From CAYZWU01 sp964482235 (GTDB lineage: Bacteria > Planctomycetota > B15-G4 > CAYZWU01), in assembly GCA_964482235.1 (NCBI GenBank), contig CAYZWU010000017.1:1-64000 (forward strand): a stretch of DNA of 64,000 bases, given 5' to 3'. Numbering within the stretch: the first letter of the stretch is position 1; each line of letters opens with the position of its first letter. Shown piece after piece: positions 9,159 through 17,837 of this stretch. The translations under genes were made by a program, and so were the position numbers. The notes below the pieces were generated by a model. That model saw nothing but the letters and a program-made list of their open reading frames with translations, made no database searches and was not told where the DNA came from.

Positions 9159-10368
9159 GGACCGGCAGAGCCATCGGTCTGATCACGATCGACCTTCCGG
9201 CGCTCCCGCGGGCGGCGCCTTCGGCGAGCCGACGCTGCTCAGAAGACTGAACGCCCGCCGCGTCCTCGACGCCCTGCTCGAGCTCGGACCATGTACCCGC
9301 ACGGCGCTGAGGAAACGGACCGGGCTCAGCGCGCCCACCATGTCCAAGCTGATGGACCACCTGATGAAGACCGACCTGGTGGAGGAGGAGCCCGAGCCCC
9401 TCCTCACCGCGGGCCGCCCGAGCAAGGTATTCAGCCTGGCCTGCCACGCCTCCCGCGTCGCCGGGGTGGTGATCGACATCGACGAGGTCAAGGTCTTCTC
9501 CTGCGGACTGGACGGACGGATCGACGAGGGCTGCGTGTCGCGTTTTCCCACGCCACGCACCTACGGCGCGCTTCTTTCCCGGGTGGTTCGCGAGGTGGAG
9601 AAGCTCGTCGCCGCCGATGCCGCGCCCTGCCTCGGCGTGGGGGTGTCCGTACCCGGTCTCCTCAATGCCAGGGAAGGGCGGATCATGCTGTCCCCCAACC
9701 TCCGGCTCCTGGACGGGAGCTTCCCGGCCAGGGACATCGAGAAGCGTCTCGGTCTCGCAGCGATTCTCATCCAGGAGGAGGAGGCGCTCTGCCTCGCCGA
9801 GCAGCTCTTCGGCGCGGCGCGGGGAGTCGACGACTTCGCCATGATCGACATCAGCGCCGGGCTCGGGATGGGCGTCGTGAGCAGCGGGCGCTTCGTGGGG
9901 GGGCGCGACGGCTACGGAGGCGAGCTGGGCCACATCACCGTGGATCCCCGGGGCGAGCGGTGCGGATGCGGCAACCGCGGCTGCCTCGAGACCCTGGCCA
10001 CGGATCGCGTCTTCGCCCGGATCATCGAGAAGAAAGCGGGATATCCGGTAAGCGTCGACGAGGCTATCGAGCTCGTGAGTAGCGGCAAGGTCCGCGCCAG
10101 GCGCGAGATCGTCCGGATGATCGGATTCCTGGCCCGGGGGCTGGGTGTGGTGATCAACCTCTTCAATCCGGCTAGCGTCTTCGTCTACGGCCGGCTCTTC
10201 GACGCGGGGGAGGATCTCTTCGACGAGCTCACCAGCGCGGTGCGGGCTCACGCCCTGTCACCCTCCCTGGCCGCGTGCCGGGTCGTCCGGTCGCGGGGGA
10301 GCAAGAAGCAGGGCGCCGCAGCCGCGGTGATCAACCACCTCTTCCAGACAGCGGGGCCTTCGATGTAA
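9133..10368 (+). CDS. ROK-family transcriptional repressor, likely arabinose-responsive
   Basis: This 411-residue protein has an N-terminal winged helix (about 36-90, TGLSAPTMSKLMDHL recognition region) followed by a ROK sugar-binding domain. The ROK zinc cluster is seen as Cys277, Cys279 and Cys284 in CGCGNRGCLE after the GELGHITVDP segment. Members such as NagC, Mlc and XylR bind palindromic operators and release them on binding sugar or sugar phosphate. Its place between araD and the transporter suggests it controls this locus through the palindrome at 6561-6573. The first ~30 residues are Gly/Pro/Arg-rich and may not be translated, because the start overlaps araD. Confidence 0.88.
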   Translation: MRNRPGNPEDRQSHRSDHDRPSGAPAGGAFGEPTLLRRLNARRVLDALLELGPCTRTALRKRTGLSAPTMSKLMDHLMKTDLVEEEPEPLLTAGRPSKVFSLACHASRVAGVVIDIDEVKVFSCGLDGRIDEGCVSRFPTPRTYGALLSRVVREVEKLVAADAAPCLGVGVSVPGLLNAREGRIMLSPNLRLLDGSFPARDIEKRLGLAAILIQEEEALCLAEQLFGAARGVDDFAMIDISAGLGMGVVSSGRFVGGRDGYGGELGHITVDPRGERCGCGNRGCLETLATDRVFARIIEKKAGYPVSVDEAIELVSSGKVRARREIVRMIGFLARGLGVVINLFNPASVFVYGRLFDAGEDLFDELTSAVRAHALSPSLAACRVVRSRGSKKQGAAAAVINHLFQTAGPSM

Positions 10369-10382
10369 AGAAAGGAAAGCAG

Positions 10383-12074
10383 ATGGGAACAGGACTGGTT
10401 CTTCTCGACTGGCTCGTGATCGCTTTCTACTTCAGCGCCATCATCATCCTGGTCTGGTGGTCGTCGCGGCGGCAGGATACCGCGGCCGATTACTTCCTGG
10501 CGAGCCGCAACATCGCCTGGTTCGTCGTGGGTGCCTCGGTCTTCGCCTCGAACATCGGATCCGAGCATATCGTGGGTCTCTCGGGGAATGGCGCCTCGAG
10601 CGGCATGGGCATGGCGCACTGGGAGCTTCACGCCTGGGTGCTGATCATGCTGGCCTGGGTGTTCGTTCCCTTCTACTACCGCTCCGGCGTCTTCACCATG
10701 CCCGAGTTCCTGGAGAAGCGCTTCAATGCCACGGCCCGGTGGATCCTCTCCCTCGTTTCCCTGGTGGCCTACGTCTTCACCAAGGTCTCGGTCACCGTCT
10801 ATGCCGGCGGCATGGTCTTCGGAGCCCTCCTGCCCGACACCTTCGGTTCGCCCGAGAAGGCGTTCTGGGTCGGCGCCCTGGCCACGGTGGTCGTGACGGG
10901 GATCTACACCGTGCTGGGCGGCCTGCGCGCCGTGGTCTACACCGACGCGGCCCAGGCGTTCATCCTCATCATCGGCTCGATCTTCATCACCCTCTTCGGA
11001 CTGCACAGGCTGGGCGGGTGGAACGAGCTCGTCTCGATCTGCAGCGAGAACGCCGATGGATTCGCCCTCTGGCGGCCGAACAGCGATCCCGACTTTCCCT
11101 GGCTCGGCATCCTGATCGCCTCGCCGATCGTGGGGATCTGGTACTGGTGCACGGACCAGTACATCGTGCAGCGCACCCTGGCGGCGAAGGACCTCAAGCA
11201 CGCCCGGCGGGGCGCCATCTGGGGCGCAGCTCTCAAGCTCTGGCCCGTGCTGATCTTCCTGCTTCCCGGGCTGATCGGCTACGCCCTGCATCAGAAGGGG
11301 CTCCTTGCCATTCCCACCAAGACGGTGGACGGCCAGGAGGTCCTGAACGGCGACCAGGTATTTCCCGTCATGGTATCGACCCTGCTGCCCGTGGGGCTGC
11401 GCGGCCTCGTGGTGGGGGGGCTGATGGCGGCCCTGATGAGCTCGCTCTCCTCGCTATTCAACTCCTGCGCCTCCCTCTTCACCATCGACATCTACGAGAA
11501 GATCAACCCCGGCGCCTCGGAACGGATGCTGGTCAACGTGGGACGGATCGCCACCGGCGTGGTGGTGGTCCTGGGGATCGTCTGGATCCCCGTCATGCCG
11601 CTGATCTCCGAGGGCGGCCTCTACAAGTACCTGCAGAGCGTGCAGAGCTACCTGGCGCCGCCGATCACCGCCGTCTTCCTGCTCGGCCTCTTCTGCAAGC
11701 GGATCAATGCGACAGGGGCGATCTCGGGCCTCGCGGCCGGATTCGTCCTGGGGATGGGCAAGCTGACGATCCAGGCCCTGGTGGGGGGCGGCACGGTCAC
11801 CGGACCGGACTGGGTGGTCTTCATCGGGGAGTACAACTTTCTCTTCGCTTCGGGCTGGCTTCTCGGGATCAGCACGGCCATCGTGGTCTTCGTCTCCCTC
11901 ATGACCGCACCGCCGGACGAGAAGAGGATCTCCGGCCTCACCTATGCCACGGCCACGGCACAGGACAGGGCCGAGAACCGGGCGAGCTGGAACAGGTGGG
12001 ACGTGATCGGCAGCGCCCTTGTGCTGGCCGTCGTTCTGGGCCTCTATCTCTACTTCAGCTTCTGGCTGGGCTGA
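10383..12074 (+). CDS. Sodium/solute symporter (SSS family), probable sugar importer
   Basis: This 563-residue inner-membrane protein has about 13-14 transmembrane segments and the layout of SGLT-type sodium-coupled transporters. It opens with a helix followed by DYFLASRN, and GSEHIVGLSGNGA resembles the SGLT sodium/sugar region. The ATG at 10383 follows AAAGGAAAGC and comes 14 nt after the repressor stop, so I chose it over an in-frame start 108 nt upstream that would lie inside the repressor gene. As the only transporter in the arabinose module, it probably imports arabinose or an arabino-oligosaccharide; the substrate is inferred. Confidence 0.88.
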   Translation: MGTGLVLLDWLVIAFYFSAIIILVWWSSRRQDTAADYFLASRNIAWFVVGASVFASNIGSEHIVGLSGNGASSGMGMAHWELHAWVLIMLAWVFVPFYYRSGVFTMPEFLEKRFNATARWILSLVSLVAYVFTKVSVTVYAGGMVFGALLPDTFGSPEKAFWVGALATVVVTGIYTVLGGLRAVVYTDAAQAFILIIGSIFITLFGLHRLGGWNELVSICSENADGFALWRPNSDPDFPWLGILIASPIVGIWYWCTDQYIVQRTLAAKDLKHARRGAIWGAALKLWPVLIFLLPGLIGYALHQKGLLAIPTKTVDGQEVLNGDQVFPVMVSTLLPVGLRGLVVGGLMAALMSSLSSLFNSCASLFTIDIYEKINPGASERMLVNVGRIATGVVVVLGIVWIPVMPLISEGGLYKYLQSVQSYLAPPITAVFLLGLFCKRINATGAISGLAAGFVLGMGKLTIQALVGGGTVTGPDWVVFIGEYNFLFASGWLLGISTAIVVFVSLMTAPPDEKRISGLTYATATAQDRAENRASWNRWDVIGSALVLAVVLGLYLYFSFWLG

Positions 12075-12138
12075 GATCAGGATATGATTCGAACGAAACC
12101 GCCGACAGCGATCCGGCCGGATTGAGAGGAAAAAGGAC

Positions 12139-12717
12139 ATGATTGAAGTCAGCCCGGCGGTCCGAGGCTTGATCTTCGACTGCGACGGTACCCTGGTCGA
12201 TTCCATGCCCCTTCACCTGGAGTCGTGGGAGAAGGCGTTTTCCGCGGCAGGGGAGCCCTTTCAGCGTGATTTTCTCGATTCCCTCAAGGGGATGGAGGAG
12301 GAGGGGATCATTCGATCGTACAACAGGCGGTATGACCGGGATCTCGATCCGCGGCTCATGGTGGAGCGGAAGCATGCCCACTTCCAGAAGCATGCATCCC
12401 GCGTCGAACCGATACCACCCGTGGTGGAGCTGGCAAAGGAAAAGCACGGCCTTTTGCCCATGGCCGTCGTCTCGGGGGGGAAGAGGAAGAACGTGGACCT
12501 GGTTCTCGCCGGCCTGGGGATCGAGAGCCTCTTCGACGTCATCCTGACGGCGGACGATCCCTTTCCGCCGAAGCCGGCGCCCGACCTCTTTCTCGAGGCG
12601 GCCCGCCGGCTGGATGTGGCGCCTGATCTCTGCCATGTCTTCGAGGACGGTGACCTGGGTCTTCAGGCAGCCCGCCGGGCCGGAATGACGGCGACCGATG
12701 TTCGCCTTTATCTTTGA
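12139..12717 (+). CDS. HAD-superfamily sugar phosphatase / beta-phosphoglucomutase-like
   Basis: This 192-residue cytosolic HAD hydrolase has all motifs: FDCDGTLVDS near residue 14 (nucleophile Asp), VVSGG (motif II), a Lys in PPKPAPD (motif III) and EDGDLGLQAA (motif IV). The cap is of the small helical type, as in YqaB and beta-phosphoglucomutase, so a sugar phosphate is the likely substrate. The start is preceded by AAAAAGGAC. It lies 64 nt after the symporter and may belong to the same transcript. The exact substrate cannot be read from the sequence. Confidence 0.82.
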   Translation: MIEVSPAVRGLIFDCDGTLVDSMPLHLESWEKAFSAAGEPFQRDFLDSLKGMEEEGIIRSYNRRYDRDLDPRLMVERKHAHFQKHASRVEPIPPVVELAKEKHGLLPMAVVSGGKRKNVDLVLAGLGIESLFDVILTADDPFPPKPAPDLFLEAARRLDVAPDLCHVFEDGDLGLQAARRAGMTATDVRLYL

Positions 12718-12774
12718 CGGACCGATGAACCTTGGAGTCGATTGGCCGCTTCGCCGGCCGGGAGGATCAAGGAC

Positions 12775-14490
12775 ATGTTTCTTGACATCACTGACATCCG
12801 TCAGCCTCTTTGCGCGCCCTTGTTCATGATGGCGCTTCTTCTTCCACCCCAGGATGCGGCAATATCTCCGCGCGGCAAGCCGACCCCCGAGCAGATCGCG
12901 TGGCACGAGATGGAAGTGACCATGTTCCTGCACTGGCATCCCGGGACCTGGCAGGGCCGGGAGTACGACAACCGCTCCACGCCGCTCGATCAGATCGATC
13001 CACCGCATCTCGACACGGACCAGTGGTGCCGCGTCGCCCTCTCCTTCAACGCCAGGCAGATCGTTTTCGTGGCCAAGCACGCGGGTGATTTCTGCTGGTG
13101 GCAGACCGACACGACGGACTACTCGATCAAGAGCACGCCGTACAGGGATGGCAAGGGCGACGTGCTCGCCGAGCTGGCAAGGAGCTGCAGGAAGTTTGGC
13201 CTGAAGCTGGGCATCTATGTCTACCCGGGCAACGAGGATCTGGGCGCCGGCCTCGGCAGCGGCGGCCGTACCCGCGATCCGGCGAAGCAGGAGGAGGCCA
13301 GCAGGATCTACAGGCAGCAGATCACCGAGGTGCTGTCACGTTACGGCCCGATCAGCGAGGTCTGGTTCGACGGCAGCTGCCTCATCGACGTGAAGGACAT
13401 CATCGACAGGCACGCGCCCAAGGCCATGATCTTCCAGAGTCCCCATGCCACGCTTCGCTGGCCCGGCAACGAGGCAGGCATTGCGCCCTATCCGGCCTGG
13501 CAGACGGTGAAAAACAAGGATGCGCTCACCGGCGTGGCAACGAACCGGCACAGCGATCCGGACGGCGATGTCTGGCTTCCGATGGAGATGGATGTTCCGC
13601 TTCTCGATCACAAGTGGCTCTGGGGGCCGGACACGGACCACATGATGCGGTCGGTGGAACAGCTGATGGAGATCTACTACAAGTCCGTGGGTCGCGGCTG
13701 CGTGCTCCTGCTCAACGCCACGCCCGATACGACGGGCCGCATTCCGGAATCGCACGTCCGCCGCTACAAGGAGTTCGGCGAGGCGATCAGGCGGATCTAC
13801 GCGAACAGGGAGGGCGAGGTCTCGGGCAGGGGATCGACTCTCGAGCTGCGCTTCGACGGACCGACGCGGGTCGACCACCTCGTCACCATGGAAGATATCG
13901 GTCGCGGGCACGTTGTCCGGGCCTACGAGATCGAGGGCCTTGTCGACGGGCAGTGGCGTCTCCTCGTCAGCGGATCTTCCATCGGGCACAAGAGGATCGA
14001 TGTCGTCCCCACCCTCTCGGTCGCGGCCCTGCGCTTCCGCGCCGTCGAAACGAGGGGCGAGCCAGTGATCCGCTCCTTTGCCGCCTATCATGCCGGTGTT
14101 CCGGAACCGGTTCCCGTTGCTCGAGTGCGCGCCTCCTCGTCGCACGTCTCGGGGCGGTTTCCCCCGGAGAACATGGCCGACGGGAACGAGAGAACCCGAT
14201 GGGCTTCGGTCGACGGATCGAAAGAGGGGGAAACGTGGCTCGAGTTCGATTTCGACGGAAGCCACGTGATCGAAGCCGTTCGCTGGAACGAGGGCTGGAA
14301 CCGCGTGCGGGCCTATCGCCTCGAGCGACGGGTGAAGGGGAAGTGGCAGACCTTCTTCGAGGGGACGGCCATGGCGCAGGAGACGGCGCGCTTCGCCCCG
14401 ATGGAGATGGAGCGGGTCCGTGTCGTCATAACGAGCACGCAGGACGATCCCACGATCTGGGAGGCCACGTTCCTGAAGAAGCTCGATTGA
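12775..14490 (+). CDS. Exported GH29 alpha-L-fucosidase with C-terminal discoidin-like domain
   Basis: The N-terminus carries a hydrophobic export segment (PLCAPLFMMALLLPP). The catalytic (beta/alpha)8 domain spans about 35-350. The GH29 nucleophile is visible as Asp199 in EVWFDGSC, with HWHPGTW and AKHAGDFCWW strands ahead of it. A discoidin/F5-8 C type sandwich occupies about 455-570 (NMADGNERTRWAS). The start at 12775 follows GGAGGATCAAGGAC; a start 33 nt upstream lacks such a site. The enzyme should remove alpha-linked fucose from glycans outside the cytoplasm. The acid/base residue is not certain by eye, as usual for GH29. Confidence 0.85.
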   Translation: MFLDITDIRQPLCAPLFMMALLLPPQDAAISPRGKPTPEQIAWHEMEVTMFLHWHPGTWQGREYDNRSTPLDQIDPPHLDTDQWCRVALSFNARQIVFVAKHAGDFCWWQTDTTDYSIKSTPYRDGKGDVLAELARSCRKFGLKLGIYVYPGNEDLGAGLGSGGRTRDPAKQEEASRIYRQQITEVLSRYGPISEVWFDGSCLIDVKDIIDRHAPKAMIFQSPHATLRWPGNEAGIAPYPAWQTVKNKDALTGVATNRHSDPDGDVWLPMEMDVPLLDHKWLWGPDTDHMMRSVEQLMEIYYKSVGRGCVLLLNATPDTTGRIPESHVRRYKEFGEAIRRIYANREGEVSGRGSTLELRFDGPTRVDHLVTMEDIGRGHVVRAYEIEGLVDGQWRLLVSGSSIGHKRIDVVPTLSVAALRFRAVETRGEPVIRSFAAYHAGVPEPVPVARVRASSSHVSGRFPPENMADGNERTRWASVDGSKEGETWLEFDFDGSHVIEAVRWNEGWNRVRAYRLERRVKGKWQTFFEGTAMAQETARFAPMEMERVRVVITSTQDDPTIWEATFLKKLD

Positions 14491-14551
14491 AACGATCCGA
14501 TGTTCAGAATCCATCACTGTTCGATAATGGTAGTTTTCGGTAAACGATCCG
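14490..14551. promoter_or_regulatory. Direct repeat AAACGATCCG between fucosidase and HEAT/ThuA genes
   Basis: AAACGATCCG occurs at 14490-14499 and again at 14542-14551, with an AT-richer stretch containing GATAAT between them. AACGATCCG also occurs at 135-143. The recurrence in non-coding DNA near glycan-use genes suggests a shared regulator half-site, but ten bases is weak evidence. Confidence 0.25.
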
Positions 14552-14612
14552 GTATGCTGGTGCCGGCAAATTAGCGGAAAGAGTCGAATCGCCGTATTCA
14601 CGGGAGTGGAAA

Positions 14613-17600
14613 ATGTTCACCTTGACCTGCCTTTTTTCCTTCCTCTTCATGATGCTCGGACCCGCGGGGGATGATCTCGATAACGATCTGAAAGCCGCGG
14701 CCGCCTATCGCTTCGGGGACAGCCGCGCCCCGCTGCAGCGGATCGAGAATTTTCTCCTTCAGGACCCGGCCGGCGACGAGCTTCGCACCAAGCTCGCCGC
14801 GAGGATGGCGGCGCTGCTCGACTCGGAAAGCGTCACCCTGGAGGGGAAGCGGTTCTTCTGCCGCCAGCTCGGCTTCATCGGCAGCGAGAGCGAGGTGCCG
14901 GCCCTGGCCGCGTTGCTCGGTCGCGAGGTGCTGGCGCTTGACGCCCGCTCCGCACTCGAGCTGATCCCGGGCGAGGCTTCGGCCGCTGCTCTGCGCAACG
15001 CACTGGCAAGGACGGAAGGGACGATCCTGGTTGGCCTGATCCTTGCCCTGGGAGAGCTGAAGGACGAACAGTCGATCGAGAGCCTGGTCGGATTTCTGCG
15101 ATCTGAGGATCGAGCGGTGGCCGAGGCAGCCATGACTGCGCTGGGCAAGATCAAGGGCGACCAGGCGCTGGGAGCGATCTTCCTGCCGCCGGCACCGAAC
15201 GATGCCTGGTCCCACGCCGTACTGGCCTGCTGCATTGACTATTGCGAGAGATCAGGGGGAGCGGATGCCAGGCTCTTTCTCGATGCTCTTCTCCGTTCAT
15301 CCTGCCCGGAGAGCGTCAGGGCTGGAACATTCAAAGCCATGCTGCGCTGGAACACGCGGTGGGCCCAGGCCAGGGCTATCAACTCGCTCAAGGAAGACAA
15401 TCCGGCGTTCCGCCGTGCGGTGCTGGGCTACCTTCAGGAACATGAGGACCCCGTGTTTTCCTCGATCCTGGGTGAGGAGATGTCCGGTTATCCGGAGGAG
15501 TTCCAGGTGGGCGTCTTTCAGCTGCAGCTTCGGCGCGGCCGCCTCGAGGCCAAGAAGCTCGAAGAGATGATCAACTCGGACCTGTGCGGTGCGGTGCGCA
15601 AATCGGCAACCGCCGCGTTGCTCGAACGCGCCATGAGCCGACTCGATAACCTGGCCCTGAAAGGAAAGGCCGAGAGCCCCGACGGGCTCGAATGCGACGG
15701 CGCTGCTTCAGGCGACCAGGCCGGCATCGACGGCGATCCGGCCACCTACTGGGACGAGGCGGACAACCAGCCTCTCTATCGCTTCAAGGTTGTCTTCGAC
15801 GCTCCGGAGACGATCTCGGCCCTGCGGATCACGGGGTGGAGCCATCACGACTTCGCACCCAGGGAGTTCGAGGTCCTGCTCGACGACCGGGTGGTCAAGA
15901 AGGTCGAGAACGCCATCTATTCCGACAACAGGTACTGGGTTCTTTTCCCCGGAACACCCTGCCGGACGGTGGAGCTGAAGATCACCGGATACTACGGCCG
16001 ATCCCCCGCGATCAGGGAACTCGAGATCTTCAACCTCGATGAGTCGTTTCCCAGGTATCTGCTGATCCCGGGCCGACCCTCTGCCGAGGAGATCCCCATC
16101 CCCCTGGCCGAGTACGAGAAGATCGAGGCCGCGGCTCCCGCGAGTGCGCGGGCCGTGCCGGCGAAGAAGAGGAAGCTGCTCGTCTTCTCGCGGTCGTGGG
16201 GCTACAAGCACAGCGCCATCCCCTACGGCGACGCGGCGATCGAGGTGATGAGCCGCACGACGGGCGCCTTCGAGGCGACGATCACCTACGATCTCGACCT
16301 CTTCGAGAAGGAGAGCCTCGGGCAGTTCGACGCCATCGTCTTCAACAACACGAACAACGAGATCTTCCTGCCCGAGAACTTCGACAAGCTGCCGCCCGAG
16401 GAGCAGGAGAAGGCGAAGGCGATCGACGAGCGGCTGAAGCGGAACCTGGTCGACTATCTCTGGAACGGGGGCGGCCTGGCCGTGACCCACGCCGGCGTGG
16501 CGAGCTTCCGCAAGTGGCCCGAGTTCGGAGAGATCATCGGCGCGCGGTTCGACAACCATCCCTGGAACTCGGGCTCCACCGTGGTGCTGAAGGTGGACGA
16601 TCCCGACCATCCGGCGGCGCAGGCTTTCGTGGAGAGCCCCACGCTGGAAATCATTGACGAGATCTACCAGCTCAAGGGGAAGTGGTCGCGGGAGAAGGTC
16701 CGCGTTCTCGTGAGCCTCGACATGGACAAGACGAAGGTGACGGAGCAGCAGCGAAAGGCGCTCCACCGCGAGGACAACGACTTCGCCATGAGCTACGTGA
16801 AGAGCTACGGGCAGGGAAGGATCTTCTACTGCGCCTTCGGCCACGACCACGATCTCTTCTGGAATCCCGTTGTGCTGCAGCACTACCTCGACGGGATCCA
16901 GTTCGCCCTGGGCGATCTCGAGGGAAGTTTGACGTCGAGCCGCCAGGCCTCGGCGCCCAGCCTGTCGTGGCGCGGATCGAAGGACGGCCTCGCCCTGCTC
17001 GACAACGGGCGGATCGTCTGGCAGCTCATCTACGATCGGAAGCTGGGAAGGGCGTACTTCCACCCCCTCAGCCTCCTCGACGGCGCGCCGCTCACCTGGC
17101 TCTGTCCGCCTGACCACGTCTGGCATCGCGCCCTCTGGTTCAGCTGGAAGTTCATCAACGGCGTGAACTACTGGGAGCCCGGCCAGGACGCGGGAAAGAC
17201 GGAGCTCGAGGTGATCAGCGAGAGGAAGGGGGACGACTTCTCGGCCCGCATCGAGCTTGCGATCGATCACCACCCGCCCGGCCAGGATGTTGTGATGAAG
17301 GAGCACCGTGTCCTGGAGCTCAGCCCTCCCGATGCGGCCGGCCGCTACACGATTGACTGGCAGTCGAACTTCACGGCCTTGAAGGATCTCGAGCTGAACC
17401 GGACGCCGCCGGAAGGGGAAAAGGACGGCAAGAGCTGGGGCGGCTATGCCGGAATGTCGGCGCGCATCGCTAAGGAGACGTCGGACTGGCGGATCGTGGA
17501 CAGCGAGGGCCGCAACGGGATGGATTGCCACAGGCAGCCGGCCCGCTGGATCGGCTGCGGATTCACGCACGGTCACACGGGGAAGAAGGCGACGCTCGCG

Positions 17601-17837
17601 ATCCTCGACTCGCCCTCGAACGCGCGGCACCCGCCGCCCTCGTTCATCGTGCACGACGTGCAGAGGCCGTTCATCTACTATTCCCCGGCCGTCCTCTTCA
17701 ACGAGCCGCTCGAGCTGGCTGCAGGAGAAAGCCTGAAGCTCTGCTACCGGATCGTCGTGTCGCCGGGCGACCTGGACAGCGCTGCCATGGACAAGGAGTG
17801 GAAGCGATTTGCTGGAGGAGAGAGTCATGAAAAGTAG
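14613..17837 (+). CDS. Exported multidomain protein: HEAT repeats, discoidin-like, ThuA-like and PmoA-type (DUF6807) domains
   Basis: The protein has 1074 residues with an N-terminal hydrophobic signal. Helical HEAT-like repeats cover about 30-340, a discoidin-like sandwich about 345-460 (IDGDPATYWDEADNQ), a ThuA/glutamine-amidotransferase-fold domain about 518-770 (FSRSWGYKHS, GGGLAVTHAG, FGHDHDLFWN), and a domain of the 'methane oxygenase PmoA' family about 783-1070 (PPDHVWHRALWFSW). ThuA proteins have been linked to keto-sugar metabolism; the PmoA-type family has no proven methane role. The start follows GGGAGTGGAAA. The stop lies inside the next gene (11-nt overlap), which couples it to a Gfo/Idh/MocA oxidoreductase and supports a sugar-oxidation context. 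Its substrate is unknown. Confidence 0.78.
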   Translation: MFTLTCLFSFLFMMLGPAGDDLDNDLKAAAAYRFGDSRAPLQRIENFLLQDPAGDELRTKLAARMAALLDSESVTLEGKRFFCRQLGFIGSESEVPALAALLGREVLALDARSALELIPGEASAAALRNALARTEGTILVGLILALGELKDEQSIESLVGFLRSEDRAVAEAAMTALGKIKGDQALGAIFLPPAPNDAWSHAVLACCIDYCERSGGADARLFLDALLRSSCPESVRAGTFKAMLRWNTRWAQARAINSLKEDNPAFRRAVLGYLQEHEDPVFSSILGEEMSGYPEEFQVGVFQLQLRRGRLEAKKLEEMINSDLCGAVRKSATAALLERAMSRLDNLALKGKAESPDGLECDGAASGDQAGIDGDPATYWDEADNQPLYRFKVVFDAPETISALRITGWSHHDFAPREFEVLLDDRVVKKVENAIYSDNRYWVLFPGTPCRTVELKITGYYGRSPAIRELEIFNLDESFPRYLLIPGRPSAEEIPIPLAEYEKIEAAAPASARAVPAKKRKLLVFSRSWGYKHSAIPYGDAAIEVMSRTTGAFEATITYDLDLFEKESLGQFDAIVFNNTNNEIFLPENFDKLPPEEQEKAKAIDERLKRNLVDYLWNGGGLAVTHAGVASFRKWPEFGEIIGARFDNHPWNSGSTVVLKVDDPDHPAAQAFVESPTLEIIDEIYQLKGKWSREKVRVLVSLDMDKTKVTEQQRKALHREDNDFAMSYVKSYGQGRIFYCAFGHDHDLFWNPVVLQHYLDGIQFALGDLEGSLTSSRQASAPSLSWRGSKDGLALLDNGRIVWQLIYDRKLGRAYFHPLSLLDGAPLTWLCPPDHVWHRALWFSWKFINGVNYWEPGQDAGKTELEVISERKGDDFSARIELAIDHHPPGQDVVMKEHRVLELSPPDAAGRYTIDWQSNFTALKDLELNRTPPEGEKDGKSWGGYAGMSARIAKETSDWRIVDSEGRNGMDCHRQPARWIGCGFTHGHTGKKATLAILDSPSNARHPPPSFIVHDVQRPFIYYSPAVLFNEPLELAAGESLKLCYRIVVSPGDLDSAAMDKEWKRFAGGESHEK

